A DNA stretch of 64,000 nucleotides from Streptomyces lateritius (GTDB lineage: Bacteria; Actinomycetota; Actinomycetes; Streptomycetales; Streptomycetaceae): assembly GCF_014649715.1 (NCBI RefSeq), contig NZ_BMTO01000002.1:62001-126000 (forward strand), in the 5' to 3' direction. A program made the translations under genes and the position numbers. The notes below the pieces were generated by a model. The model was given only the letters and a program-made list of their open reading frames with translations, searched no databases and had not been told where the DNA came from. Positions within the stretch are counted from its first letter, which is position 1. Every line of letters begins with the position of its first letter. This document shows positions 24,837 through 33,988 of the stretch, in pieces.

Positions 24837-25799
24837 ATGTTCCCGCAGATCGAGGCGTACGACCAGGGCCTCCTGGACGTCGGCGACGGAAACCTCGTCC
24901 ATTGGCAGGTGAGCGGCTCCCCGGGCGGAAAGCCTGCCCTCGTCGTCCACGGCGGCCCCGGCTCCGGCTCCTCCCCGTCCGCCCGCCGGCTCTTCGACCC
25001 CGAGCGGTACCGGATCGTCCAGTTCGACCAGCGCGGCTGCGGCCGGTCGCTCCCGCACGCGAGCGACCCGGCCACCGACATGTGCGTGAACACCACGGCC
25101 CACCTGGTCGCCGACATGGAGCGGCTGCGCGCACACCTCGGCGTCGAGCGCTGGCTGCTGTACGGCGGCTCCTGGGGCTCCACCCTGATCCTGGCCTACG
25201 CCGAGGCGTACCCCGAGCGGGTCTCGGAGATCGTGATCGCCGCCGTGACGACGACCCGCCGCTCGGAGACGGCCTGGCTGTACGAGGGCGTGGGCCGGTT
25301 CTTCCCCGAGGCCCACGAGCGCTTCCGCGCGGGTGTGGAAGCCGCCGCCGACGCGCGGGGCCTCGACCTCGTCGCCGCGTACGCCCGGCGGATGGAGGAC
25401 CCGGATCCCGCCGTAAGGGAGAAGGCGGCGGCCGACTGGTGCGCCTGGGAGGACGCGGTCCTGTCGATGGAAGGCATGGGCACCCCGTACACCGACCGGG
25501 TCGACGCCCGCCGCCTCGCCTTCGTCCGGATCTGCGCCCACTACTTCGCCCACGGCGCCTGGCTCGAGGAGGGCGCCCTGCTCCGCGACGCGCACCGGCT
25601 GGCCGGCATCCCGGGCGTCCTGATCCACGGCCGGCTCGACATGGGCGGCCCGCTCACCACCGCCTGGGAACTCGCCCGCGCCTGGCCGGACGCCGACCTC
25701 TCGGTCGTCGAGAGCGCGGGCCATCTCGGGGGAGACGACACCCGTGACCGCGTCCTGGCCGCGCTGGAACGCTTCGCGCCGCCCCGGTCGCCCCGGTGA
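24837..25799 (+). CDS. pip: Proline iminopeptidase (alpha/beta hydrolase)
   Basis: 320 aa from the ATG at 24837. Family motifs are all present: oxyanion loop HGGPGSGSS, DQRGCGRSLPHAS, nucleophile elbow GGSWGSTLILAYAEAYP, acid in HGRLDMGGP and histidine in ESAGHLGGD. The cap region with FVRICAHYFAHGAWL is standard. It releases N-terminal proline from peptides in the cytoplasm. Length is normal for the family and I see no defect. Confidence 0.95.
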   Translation: MFPQIEAYDQGLLDVGDGNLVHWQVSGSPGGKPALVVHGGPGSGSSPSARRLFDPERYRIVQFDQRGCGRSLPHASDPATDMCVNTTAHLVADMERLRAHLGVERWLLYGGSWGSTLILAYAEAYPERVSEIVIAAVTTTRRSETAWLYEGVGRFFPEAHERFRAGVEAAADARGLDLVAAYARRMEDPDPAVREKAAADWCAWEDAVLSMEGMGTPYTDRVDARRLAFVRICAHYFAHGAWLEEGALLRDAHRLAGIPGVLIHGRLDMGGPLTTAWELARAWPDADLSVVESAGHLGGDDTRDRVLAALERFAPPRSPR

Positions 25800-25911
25800 G
25801 GTGTGTGCGCTCGCGGACGGTCATGATCCGGTCACGGACCTGCCGACGGGGCAGTCGCCCGGAGGGCCCCGCCCCCGCGCGGGTCCGCCGTCGGCGCGGG
25901 ATCATCGACTC

Positions 25912-26505
25912 ATGAGCACCGAGATCCATCTCGCCCAGCAGCCCGAGGCCGACGAGCTCCTCGGGCGTTCCCCGCTCGCCGCGCTCGTCGGCATGCTGCT
26001 CGACCAGCAGGTGCCCATGGAGTGGGCGTTCTCGGGGCCCTACACGATCGCCCGGCGCCTCGGCGGCGACGATCTCGACGCGGGCATGATCGCCTCGTAC
26101 GACCCCGACGCCTTCGCCGCGCTGCTCTCCGAGAAGCCCGCCGTGCACCGCTATCCCGGCTCCATGGCCAAGCGGATCCAGCAGCTGTGCCGGTTCCTCG
26201 TCGACGAGTACGGCGGTCGGGCGGAGGCCGTCTGGACGGACGCGGCCACGGGCAAACAGCTGCTGGAGCGGCTGCTCGACCTGCCCGGTTTCGGCAAGCA
26301 GAAGGCACAGATCTTCCTCGCCCTGCTGGGCAAGCAGTACGGCGTAGGGCCGGACGGCTGGCGCGAGGCCGCCGGAGCCTACGGAGAGCCCGGCTCCTAC
26401 CGGTCGGCCGCCGACATCACCGGCCCGGAGTCGCTGGCGAAGGTCCGGGCGTTCAAGCAGGAGGCCAAGCGGGCCGCAAAAGCGGCCAAATCCTCCGGAA
26501 GTTGA
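25912..26505 (+). CDS. HhH-GPD-type base-excision repair protein (DNA glycosylase-like)
   Basis: 197 aa from the ATG at 25912. A helix-hairpin-helix is seen in LLDLPGFGKQKAQIFLALLGK and the helical N-terminal half (LVGMLLDQQVPMEWAFSGPYTIARRL) matches actinobacterial HhH-GPD proteins. The usual catalytic Asp region is hard to place, so activity is uncertain. The C-terminus is Lys/Ala-rich (EAKRAAKAAKSS), plausibly DNA-contacting. It could remove damaged bases, but this is inferred from the fold. Confidence 0.85.
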   Translation: MSTEIHLAQQPEADELLGRSPLAALVGMLLDQQVPMEWAFSGPYTIARRLGGDDLDAGMIASYDPDAFAALLSEKPAVHRYPGSMAKRIQQLCRFLVDEYGGRAEAVWTDAATGKQLLERLLDLPGFGKQKAQIFLALLGKQYGVGPDGWREAAGAYGEPGSYRSAADITGPESLAKVRAFKQEAKRAAKAAKSSGS

Positions 26506-26620
26506 CTTCCCCTGATGTCAATCATGCTAAAGCCGGAAGGAATTGCGGCCGATCTGTTCACAGAACACACCAGAGATCGCTAACTTCCCCTCAACCTCGT
26601 TCGCACCGGGAAGGACCTCT

Positions 26621-28183
26621 GTGAACGCATCCCATCGCAGAGCCGCGGCCACACTGGCCGCAGCCGCACTCGCGACCCCGCTCCTGCTGGCCGCCGCTTC
26701 CCCCGCCACCGCCACTCCGGATCCCACGGCCGCACCGGCCAGGGACGCCGCGAAGCTGGCGAAGAAGCTGGTCCGTGAGACCTCCGCCGAAGGCGCCTAC
26801 AAACACCTGCAGAAGTTCCAGGCGATCGCCGACTCGGCCGGCGGTCACCGCGCGGCCGGCTCACTCGGACACGACGCCTCGGCGGCGTACGTGTACCAGC
26901 AGCTCAAGAAGGCCAGCTTCAACGTCTCGTACCAGAAGTTCGAATTCATCTACACGGAGACGCTGGCCGAGAAGCTCTCCGTCGTCTCGCCCGCGCCCCG
27001 CGCGGTCGAGATCAAGGCGATGACCTACACCAAGTCGACGCCGGTCGGCGGCATCAAGGCCGACCTGGCCGCCGTCCCGGTCGACGCCGACGGCACCAGC
27101 GGCTGTGAGCCCGGCGACTTCGCCTCGGGCACCTTCACCGGCAAGGTGGCGCTGATCAAGCGCGGCGGCTGCGCCTTCGCCGTCAAGCAGGAGAACGCCG
27201 CCGCGGCGGGCGCCGCGGGCGCGATCATCTACAACAACACCGCGGGCGCGCTCTCCGGCACCCTCGGCGACCCGGCGGCCGGCAAGATCCCGACCGGCGG
27301 CATCACCCAGGCGGAGGGCGAGAAGCTCGCCGCCGACCTCGCCAAGGGCCCGGTCAGCCTCTCCTTCGAGATCCGTCAGCTCCAGGAGAAGCGCACCACC
27401 AACAACGTCATCGCGGAGACGAAGGGCGGCAACGCCGCCAACACCGTGATGCTCGGCGCGCACCTCGACTCGGTGACCGCCGGCCCCGGCATCAACGACA
27501 ACGGCTCCGGCTCGGCCGGTCTGCTCCAGTCGGCCCTGGAACTCGCCGAGTCGAAGGCGAAGGTCCGCAACAAGGTCCGCTTCGCCTGGTGGTCGGCCGA
27601 GGAGAACGGCCTGCTGGGCTCGGAGCACTACGTCGCGAACATGAGCGAGCTCGACAAGAAGGAAGTCAAGCTCTACCTCAACTTCGACATGATCGCCTCG
27701 CCGAACTACGGCCTGTTCGTCTACGACGGCGACAACTCCGACGGCGTCGGCGCGGGCCCCGGCCCGGAGGGCTCCGCCCAGCTGGAGCGCGACATCAACG
27801 CCTTCCTCGACAAGCAGGGCACTCCGCACGAGGGCACCGACTTCACGGGCCGCTCGGACTACGGCCCGTTCATCGAGGTCGGCATCCCGTCGGGCGGTAC
27901 GTTCACCGGCGCCGAGGGCATCAAGACGGCGGCGCAGGCGGCGAAGTTCGGCGGTACGGCGGGTGTCGCGTACGACGTGAACTACCACGCGGCCGGCGAC
28001 AACCTGTCGAACATCAACATGACGGCCTTCGACGTCAACATCGACATCATCGCCAACGCCGTGGGCACCTACGCGCACGACATCAGCTCGCTGAAGAAGC
28101 CGGTCGTCTCGGTCCCGACGGACGGCGACGCGGGCAGCGGCGGCGGTCTCCACGACGGCCACGACCACGAGGTCACCGAGTAG
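26621..28183 (+). CDS. Secreted M28 family metallo-aminopeptidase with PA domain
   Basis: 520 aa from the GTG at 26621 (GGGAAGGA upstream). The signal peptide is RRAAATLAAAALATPLLLAAASPATATPD. A PA insert (about 145-250) has VALIKRGGCAFAVKQENAAAAGAAGAIIYNN. The M28 core carries zinc ligands in GAHLDSV and GINDNGSGSAG, the catalytic and metal glutamates in AEENGLLGSEHY, Asp in NFDMIASPNYG and the late His in NYHAAGDNLSNIN. This matches the Streptomyces griseus aminopeptidase type. The tail is His/Asp-rich (LHDGHDHEVTE). It removes N-terminal residues from extracellular peptides. Confidence 0.95.
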   Translation: MNASHRRAAATLAAAALATPLLLAAASPATATPDPTAAPARDAAKLAKKLVRETSAEGAYKHLQKFQAIADSAGGHRAAGSLGHDASAAYVYQQLKKASFNVSYQKFEFIYTETLAEKLSVVSPAPRAVEIKAMTYTKSTPVGGIKADLAAVPVDADGTSGCEPGDFASGTFTGKVALIKRGGCAFAVKQENAAAAGAAGAIIYNNTAGALSGTLGDPAAGKIPTGGITQAEGEKLAADLAKGPVSLSFEIRQLQEKRTTNNVIAETKGGNAANTVMLGAHLDSVTAGPGINDNGSGSAGLLQSALELAESKAKVRNKVRFAWWSAEENGLLGSEHYVANMSELDKKEVKLYLNFDMIASPNYGLFVYDGDNSDGVGAGPGPEGSAQLERDINAFLDKQGTPHEGTDFTGRSDYGPFIEVGIPSGGTFTGAEGIKTAAQAAKFGGTAGVAYDVNYHAAGDNLSNINMTAFDVNIDIIANAVGTYAHDISSLKKPVVSVPTDGDAGSGGGLHDGHDHEVTE

Positions 28184-28243
28184 TACCCGTCTCTTCAGGG
28201 TTTCGGGGAGGGGTGGGGTGGAGGCTGTCCTCCGCCCCGCCCC

Positions 28244-29809
28244 CTACCTTCTCCGCCGGGCCGTGCCGAAGATCGACCGGCTGATCTCGCGGCCCAGCTG
28301 CGTACCGATCGAGCGCGTCAGGGACTTGAAGATCCCGCTCCCCACCACCTGCTCGGCGAGCGACGGCGCCTCACGGCTCTCCTCGCGCGGCGCGGCCTCC
28401 CGCTTCTTCGGCGCCTCCGGCACCCGTTCAGCCTCCGCCTGCGTCTGTGCCGGACCCTCTGCCTGCGCCGTCAGCCTTTCGTAGGCCGACTCCCGGTCCA
28501 CCGCCACCCCGTACCGCCCGTACAGCGGCGACCCCTGCACCGCCGCCTCCAGGGCCTCCGCCTCCACCGGCCCCATCAGCGACTCCGGCGCCCGCAGCCG
28601 CGTCGCCGCCACCGGCGTCGGCGCGCCCGTCTCGCTCAGCACCGTGACGACCGCCTCACCCGTGCCCAGGCCCGTGAGGAGTTCCTCCAGGTCGTACGGC
28701 GAGTCCGGGAACGTCCGCACCGTCGCCTTCAGCGCCTTCGCGTCCTCCGGCGTGAACGCCCGCAGCGTGTGCTGCACCCGGTTGCCCAGCTGCCCCAGCA
28801 CGTCCGCCGGCACGTCCTTCGGCGTCTGCGTCACGAAGAAGACGCCGACCCCCTTCGAGCGGATCAGCCGCACGGTCTGCGTGATCGACTCCAGGAACGC
28901 CTTCGAGGCCCCGTCGAACAGCAGGTGCGCCTCGTCGAAGAAGAAGACCAGCTTCGGCTTCTCCAGGTCCCCTGCCTCCGGCAGGTCGTGGAAGAGGTCC
29001 GCCAGCATCCACATCAGGAACGTCGAGAAGAGCCGCGGCTTGTCCCGCACCGCCGGCAGCTCCAGTACGGACACCACCCCGCGCCCGTCCCCCGCCGTCC
29101 GCAGGAACTCGGCCGTGTCGAACTCCGGCTCCCCGAAGAACCCGCCCGCACCCTCCTGCTCGAACGCCGTCAGCGCCCGCAGGATCACGCCGGCCGTCGC
29201 CGTCGAGAGACCACCGATCCCCTTCAGCTCGGGCTTCCCGGTGTCGGAGACCAGGAAGGCCACCACCGCCCGCAGATCCTTCAGGTCCACCAGCTCCAGG
29301 CCCTTCTGGTCGGCGTAGTGGAAGATCAGGGCAAGTGACTGCTCCTGCGTCCGGTTGAGCTGGAGGATCTTCGAGAGCAGAACGGGGCCGAAGCTGGTGA
29401 CCGTGGCCCGCACCGGAACGCCGGGGCCGACGCCGCCGAGCCCGTAGAACTCGCACGGGAAGCCCTTCGGCGCCCACTTCTGCCCGACCTGCTCCGCCCG
29501 CTGCCCGACCCGTTCGCTCACCTCGCCCGGCGCCGAGATCCCCGCGAGGTCCCCCTTGATGTCGGCGAGGAAGACGGGCACACCGTGCGCCGACAACTGC
29601 TCGGCGATGAGCTGGAGCGTCTTCGTCTTGCCCGTGCCGGTGGCGCCGGCGACCAGACCGTGGCGGTTGAGCATGGCCAGCGGGATGCGGATGCGCGCGT
29701 CCGGGTGACAAACGCCGCCCCAGAGCAGCGCCCCCAGTTCGAGTGCGGGTCCGGCGAACCCGTATCCCGCCGCGATCTCGGCGGCCGGAGACTCTTCGCT
29801 CACGCTCAT
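28244..29809 (-). CDS. HerA/YjgR-like ATPase (DUF853 family)
   Basis: 521 aa from the ATG at 29809. Walker A is GATGTGKT (55-62); Walker B is KLVFFFDEAHLLF. Other conserved segments are FLADIKGDLAGI, LLSKILQLNRTQEQSLALIFHYAD and VGVFFVTQTPKDVPADVLGQLGNRVQHTLRAFT. The C-terminal 80 residues are charged and end in RRRR. The family is related to HerA DNA translocases, yet YjgR-type proteins lack the NurA partner and have no settled role. A small ParB-like gene is divergent, 97 bases away. Confidence 0.92.
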   Translation of the reverse strand: MSVSEESPAAEIAAGYGFAGPALELGALLWGGVCHPDARIRIPLAMLNRHGLVAGATGTGKTKTLQLIAEQLSAHGVPVFLADIKGDLAGISAPGEVSERVGQRAEQVGQKWAPKGFPCEFYGLGGVGPGVPVRATVTSFGPVLLSKILQLNRTQEQSLALIFHYADQKGLELVDLKDLRAVVAFLVSDTGKPELKGIGGLSTATAGVILRALTAFEQEGAGGFFGEPEFDTAEFLRTAGDGRGVVSVLELPAVRDKPRLFSTFLMWMLADLFHDLPEAGDLEKPKLVFFFDEAHLLFDGASKAFLESITQTVRLIRSKGVGVFFVTQTPKDVPADVLGQLGNRVQHTLRAFTPEDAKALKATVRTFPDSPYDLEELLTGLGTGEAVVTVLSETGAPTPVAATRLRAPESLMGPVEAEALEAAVQGSPLYGRYGVAVDRESAYERLTAQAEGPAQTQAEAERVPEAPKKREAAPREESREAPSLAEQVVGSGIFKSLTRSIGTQLGREISRSIFGTARRRR

Positions 29810-29906
29810 CGGAGGACCCCAATTCCGGGTTTGTCGCGGTTTGCCCCAGCATCCCACCGGCGCCGCGTGGCTGCGCCGGGAGCCGCTTGCCCGGTAGGCT
29901 TTCCGT

Positions 29907-30203
29907 GTGATCTTCAAGCGCATCGGTAACGGGCGGCCGTATCCCGACCACGGCCGGGAAAGCACCCGGCAGTGGGCGGACGTGGCGCCGCGCCCGGTCC
30001 GCCTCGATCAGCTGGTGACCACCAAGGGCCAGCTGGACCTGGAGACGCTGCTCGCGGAGGACTCCACCTTCTACGGCGACCTCTTCGCGCACGTCGTGAA
30101 GTGGCGGGGCGACCTCTACCTCGAGGACGGCTTGCACCGCGCGGTGCGCGCGGCGCTCCAGCAGCGGCAGGTCCTGCACGCCCGCGTCCTGGAGATGGAC
30201 TAG
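29907..30203 (+). CDS. Small ParB/sulfiredoxin-like conserved protein
   Basis: 98 aa from a GTG. I see no enzymatic motif beyond the ParB N-domain-like tail: a beta-rich middle (DLFAHVVKWRGDLYLEDGLHRAVRAALQQRQVLHARVLEMD) in which DGLHR matches the DGxHR motif of ParB/Srx folds. The N-terminal 30 residues are basic and aromatic. Actinobacterial orthologues of this size are common and unstudied. It lies divergent from the HerA-like gene, so the two could share a promoter region. Confidence 0.75.
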   Translation: MIFKRIGNGRPYPDHGRESTRQWADVAPRPVRLDQLVTTKGQLDLETLLAEDSTFYGDLFAHVVKWRGDLYLEDGLHRAVRAALQQRQVLHARVLEMD

Positions 30204-30368
30204 CGGCGGCCGCGGCTCCCGACCGCCTGCTCCGACCTCGGCTTTCCGCCGTCGCGCTCTCGCCCCGGCCCTCCGTCTTGACCCTTTCGGAGCCTCTTCC
30301 CGCCCATCCGGACGCGATCACATGATCATCCAGTATGCATCCCCGGCGGACGGCATTACGCTGCGCCC

Positions 30369-31004
30369 ATGAGCATGCTCACTCCCCCCGGTATGGGCGG
30401 AAAGTACCGCATCACGGGTGACACCTACCCGCGCATGCGCCGCCCCCGGCGTCGTCGCAGGATCGTCCTCGCGGCCGCCGCCGCCGTGGTCGCGCTCGGC
30501 GCGGCCGGATGGGGGACGCTGCAACTCGTCGACGTCTTCTCGGGCGGCGACGGCGGGACGAGGACGACAGCCGGCCGAGGCGCCGACTGCAAGCCCGTCG
30601 CCAAGGCGAGCGCACCGCCCGCCGCCCCCGCCCTGCCCAAGCCGGGCCAGATCACGGTGAACGTCTACAACGCGACCCCGCGCAGCGGTCTCGCCAAGAC
30701 GACGGCCGACGAGCTCAAGAAGCGCGGCTTCACCATCGGCAAGGTCGGCAACGCACCGGCGGCCTACGACAAGAAGGTGCCCGGCACCGGCCTGCTGCTC
30801 GGCGGCCAGGGGGCCGTGAAGGGCGCGTTCCCGGTCCTCGGCACCCAGCTCAAGGCCGCCACGACCAAGACGGACACGCGCACGACGGCGGACGTGGACC
30901 TGATCCTGGGCACGGCCTTCAAGACGCTGGACCCGAAGGCCGTTGCGGACGCGGCCCTGATCGCTCTCAACAAGCCCAAGGCCGCACCCGTCGGCAAGTG
31001 CTGA
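30369..31004 (+). CDS. Membrane-anchored LytR C-terminal (LytR_C) domain protein
   Basis: 211 aa. A short cytoplasmic basic segment (RMRRPRRRRR) is followed by a single membrane helix (IVLAAAAAVVALGAAGWGTLQLV), then an extracytoplasmic linker and a LytR_C domain (ITVNVYNATPRSGLAKTTADELKKRGFTIGKVGNAP, DVDLILGTAFKTL). LytR_C domains accompany LytR-CpsA-Psr cell-wall ligases; here the catalytic LCP domain is absent, so a binding or accessory role at the wall is more likely. It ends in a lone Cys. Convergent with upp. Confidence 0.9.
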   Translation: MSMLTPPGMGGKYRITGDTYPRMRRPRRRRRIVLAAAAAVVALGAAGWGTLQLVDVFSGGDGGTRTTAGRGADCKPVAKASAPPAAPALPKPGQITVNVYNATPRSGLAKTTADELKKRGFTIGKVGNAPAAYDKKVPGTGLLLGGQGAVKGAFPVLGTQLKAATTKTDTRTTADVDLILGTAFKTLDPKAVADAALIALNKPKAAPVGKC

Positions 31005-31056
31005 GGGCCGCCGCTGTGCGGAGCCCGGGCACGCACCTGCTCCGCACCTGGTCCTG

Positions 31057-31692
31057 CTAGTCGGCGGTGCCGTACATGCGGTCGCCCGCGTCGCCGAGGC
31101 CCGGGACGATGTAGCCGCTCTCGTTGAGGCGCTCGTCGACCGAGGCCGTCACGACGGTCACCGGCGTGCCCGCAAGCTCGCGCTCCATGACCTCGACGCC
31201 CTCCGGGGCGGCGAGGAGCACGACCGCGGTCACATCGTCCGCGCCGCGCCTGATCAGCTCCTGGATCGCCGCGACGAGCGTGCCGCCGGTCGCCAGCATC
31301 GGGTCCAGGACGTACACCTGGCGGCCCGAGAGGTCCTCCGGCATCCGCGTCGCGTACGTCGACGCCGCCAGCGTCTCCTCGTTGCGGATCATGCCGAGGA
31401 AGCCGACCTCGGCCGTCGGCAGCAGCCGCACCATGCCGTCGAGCATGCCGAGCCCGGCGCGCAGGATCGGGACCACCAGCGGACGCGGGTGCGAGAGCTT
31501 CACGCCGGTCGTGGGCGTGACGGGGGTCTCGATGTCGACCTGCTCGGTGCGCACGTCCCTGGTGGCCTCGTAGGCGAGCAGGGTGACCAGCTCGTCCGCG
31601 AGACGGCGGAAGGTCGGGGAGTCGGTGCGCTTGTCGCGCAGCGTGGTGAGCTTGTGGGCGACCAGCGGGTGATCGACGACGTGGAGACGCAT
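31057..31692 (-). CDS. upp: Uracil phosphoribosyltransferase
   Basis: 211 aa from the ATG at 31692. Converts uracil and PRPP to UMP in pyrimidine salvage. [23 protein letters not shown] is the classic start, [11 protein letters not shown] the PRPP-binding loop and [19 protein letters not shown] the uracil-binding C-terminus. Length is standard. The divergent small gene starts about 87 bases away. Confidence 0.97.
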   Translation of the reverse strand: MRLHVVDHPLVAHKLTTLRDKRTDSPTFRRLADELVTLLAYEATRDVRTEQVDIETPVTPTTGVKLSHPRPLVVPILRAGLGMLDGMVRLLPTAEVGFLGMIRNEETLAASTYATRMPEDLSGRQVYVLDPMLATGGTLVAAIQELIRRGADDVTAVVLLAAPEGVEVMERELAGTPVTVVTASVDERLNESGYIVPGLGDAGDRMYGTAD

Positions 31693-31778
31693 GGATCCAA
31701 CAGTAGCCCGCACTGGCATCAACCCACGCCGCGGAGGGAAGGTGGGGGCAAAGACCCAGTCGTGGGGTGGTGTGGCCC

Positions 31779-32042
31779 ATGCCCGACCCGAAGAACCCGC
31801 AGAACCGGCAGAACCGGCAGGACCGGACCGGCGCGCCGGCCGAAGGACTCTCCGACGCGCCGGGCAGCGCGCCGGAATCGTTCGAGCCGCCGCCCGAGAC
31901 GGCCGCGGATCGCCGTCGTCGGCGCGCCCAGTTCCTGCGCGAGCTGCACGAGGCGAAGGCGCTGCGCGACCGCGTCCAGCCCCGGCGTGCGCGGGCGGCA
32001 CGGATGCGCCAGGCGATGCGGATGCGGACCTTTCGCTGGTGA
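31779..32042 (+). CDS. Small basic protein of unknown function
   Basis: 87 aa from the ATG at 31779 (a GTG at 31767 is the alternative). The first half is Asn/Gln/Pro-rich and disordered ([16 protein letters not shown]). The second half is strongly basic and helical ([45 protein letters not shown]) and could bind nucleic acid. I do not recognise a family beyond similar small Streptomyces proteins near upp. Composition is compatible with real coding, but evidence is modest. Confidence 0.6.
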   Translation: MPDPKNPQNRQNRQDRTGAPAEGLSDAPGSAPESFEPPPETAADRRRRRAQFLRELHEAKALRDRVQPRRARAARMRQAMRMRTFRW

Positions 32043-32290
32043 CGGCGGCGGAGGGCGGTGGCGGCCGCGGTGTGACGCGGCACGGCGCGCGCGCCGCCTG
32101 TGCGCCGGGGCCGTGCGCCGGGCTCGCGCCCGCCCTGCCGCCACCCGTTCACCGACTCGATCAGACTGATGCACGACGCAAGAGCCGAAGACCTCTCCTG
32201 AAGCCGTTGTTTCTGCCACGATGCCGATTGGGCGGGGCGCCAGGAGGGCACCGCCAAATCGTCACACCTCTGATCAGTGGGAGAGTCACG

Positions 32291-32827
32291 GTGTACTTGG
32301 CCGCACTGCTCGCGCGCACCGAAGACGGGTGGGAAGCGAGCGACACAGAGATCGACGATGTGGAGACCCTGTCGGATCTGATCGAACTGGCCCGCGAGGC
32401 CTCGGTCGACGACGACACGGTCATCGTCTTCATCGAACAGGAGGACGCCTGGTTCGGCCTTCTCCGCGTCGAGGGCGAGGACGACCCTCGCATCTACGTG
32501 TCGGACGGGGCGGCCGCCGCCCGCTCCTCGTACGGGGAGATCCTCACCAAGGAACTCCTCGGTGACGACCCGGACGACGACACGGCCGACCTGGACGCAC
32601 TGGACCTCGACGGCACGGAGGACGGCGAGCCTCTCGACCTGGAGGTCGACGACGAGGAGGCCACGGTTCCGGCCGCCGACGCGGTACCGGCCGCGCCGGT
32701 CGGCGACAGGCTGATCCTCGCGGACCTCGGCGTGGCGGAGAAGGAGCTGCTGGCGCTGGAGAGCGACGCGCTGGCAGAGATCGCGGACGCGCTGGGCGCC
32801 GCGGAGGTGCTGGAGACCGTTCGCTAG
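32291..32827 (+). CDS. tRNA adenosine deaminase-associated protein
   Basis: 178 aa from a GTG with GGGAGAG upstream. The N-terminal domain (YLAALLARTEDGWEASDTEIDDVETLSDLIELAREAS) and the middle FIEQEDAWFGLLRVEGEDDPRIYVSD match the actinobacterial family annotated as tRNA adenosine deaminase-associated. A very acidic region (DDPDDDTADLDALDLDGTEDGE) precedes a helical end. Its stop overlaps the tadA GTG, giving coupling. The biochemical role is unknown; gene position suggests help for TadA. Confidence 0.9.
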   Translation: MYLAALLARTEDGWEASDTEIDDVETLSDLIELAREASVDDDTVIVFIEQEDAWFGLLRVEGEDDPRIYVSDGAAAARSSYGEILTKELLGDDPDDDTADLDALDLDGTEDGEPLDLEVDDEEATVPAADAVPAAPVGDRLILADLGVAEKELLALESDALAEIADALGAAEVLETVR

Positions 32828-33414
32828 TGACAGAGGCAGGACCCGATCCCGTACGGGGTGACGTACAGAAGCCCGCGCCCGATCCCGTACGGGAGGACCT
32901 CCCGCGGCCCGCGCCCGAGCCGCCCGAGCCGACCATGCCCGGGCGGTCGGCGGCCGATCCCGTACGGGACCCCTGGCGGGATGCCATGCGGCTCGCTCTC
33001 GCCGAGGCCGACCGGGCCGCGCTGGCCGGTGACGTACCGGTCGGCGCGGTCGTGCTGGCCGCGGACGGTGGCATCCTCGCCGTCGGACACAACGAACGCG
33101 AGGCGACCGGCGACCCGACCGCCCATGCCGAGGTGCTCGCCCTGCGCCGGGCCGCGGCGCGCACCGGCGGGTGGCGGCTGACCGGCTGCACCCTCGTCGT
33201 GACCCTGGAGCCCTGTGTGATGTGCGCGGGCGCGCTCGTACAGTCGCGGGTCGAACGGGTGGTGTTCGGCGCGTACGACGAGAAGGCGGGCGCGGCCGGA
33301 TCGCTCTGGGATCTCGTACGGGACCGGCGGCTCAACCACCGTCCCGAGGTGATCGCCGGCGTCCGCGGCGAGGAGTGCGCGGCGCAGCTCACGGCCTTCT
33401 TCCGCACGCGCTGA
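32827..33414 (+). CDS. tadA: tRNA(adenine34) deaminase
   Basis: 195 aa if begun at the GTG at 32827. It converts wobble adenosine to inosine in tRNA-Arg(ACG), and such a tRNA is encoded at 55809-55881. Zinc and catalytic residues are H100-A-E102 and P129-C130...C133 (EPCVMCAGAL). The first 47 residues are unusual: three DPVR units (DPVRGD, DPVRED, DPVRDP) encoded by a repeated GATCCCGTACGGG block. A start at the ATG at 32935 would drop most of this, so the true N-terminus is uncertain. Confidence 0.94.
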   Translation: MTEAGPDPVRGDVQKPAPDPVREDLPRPAPEPPEPTMPGRSAADPVRDPWRDAMRLALAEADRAALAGDVPVGAVVLAADGGILAVGHNEREATGDPTAHAEVLALRRAAARTGGWRLTGCTLVVTLEPCVMCAGALVQSRVERVVFGAYDEKAGAAGSLWDLVRDRRLNHRPEVIAGVRGEECAAQLTAFFRTR

Positions 33415-33482
33415 ACACCCCCACGACCTGCACCGCGATACGGATTTCATCGCAGGGGCACCTTTGGGCTAAGCTCTCTCTC

Positions 33483-33567
33483 GGTAGCGTGTCCGAGCGG
33501 CCGAAGGAGCTCGCCTCGAAAGCGAGTGTGGCGCAAGTCACCGAGGGTTCAAATCCCTCCGCTACCG
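33483..33567 (+). tRNA. tRNA-Ser (anticodon CGA)
   Basis: Acceptor GGTAGCG (33483-33489) pairs with CGCTACC (33560-33566), followed by discriminator G; CCA is not encoded. The anticodon arm CTCGC-CTCGAAA-GCGAG gives CGA. A long variable arm and GTTCAAATC T-loop fit tRNA-Ser. Confidence 0.95.
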
Positions 33568-33574
33568 CTTCGAT

Positions 33575-33607
33575 CGAAGGGCCCGGTGCATCGCACCGGG
33601 CCCTTCG
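33575..33607 (+). terminator. Terminator of tRNA-Ser(CGA)
   Basis: A 15-bp perfect inverted repeat (CGAAGGGCCCGGTGC and complement) begins 8 bases after the tRNA. Confidence 0.8.
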
Positions 33608-33988
33608 GCGTACCCCGGCCTCTCCGTCGCCGCATGGACGGCACGACGCCCCGGCCGCCCTCGTGTCGCGCGGCCGGGGCCTCTTCACGTAAGGACGGGG
33701 GGAGCGGCATCGGGGGGACAAGCCGCTCCCCCGACGCGAACCGGTCCCGCGAGCCCACGCCGCGGCCGGGGGAGCTCGCGGCGCGGACCCCGCGGTGAGG
33801 GCCGGTTCCTCGCCCCGCGGTTTCCTGCCGGGTCCGCCGGGCTCGACAGCCGTACTGCTGTGCCGTCACCCTTCCGGGGGCGGCAAAGGGCCCGGATTCC
33901 GGGGCCCTTGGTCCCTGAAGGCCGGGTGAAGAGGCTCGGCTAGACTCACGCGACCACGCAGGGGCGCAGACACGGGAGGGCGCGGCAG
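33608..33988. other. Gap without a recognised gene; contains one strong hairpin
   Basis: About 380 bases between the tRNA terminator and the tiny membrane protein gene. The only structure I see is an 11-bp perfect inverted repeat, GGGGGAGCGGC at 33698-33708 and its complement at 33722-33732, loop 13, without a T-run. A shorter GGGCCCTTTGCC-type repeat near 33880-33911 may be another hairpin. No open frame looks like a gene. Confidence 0.55.
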
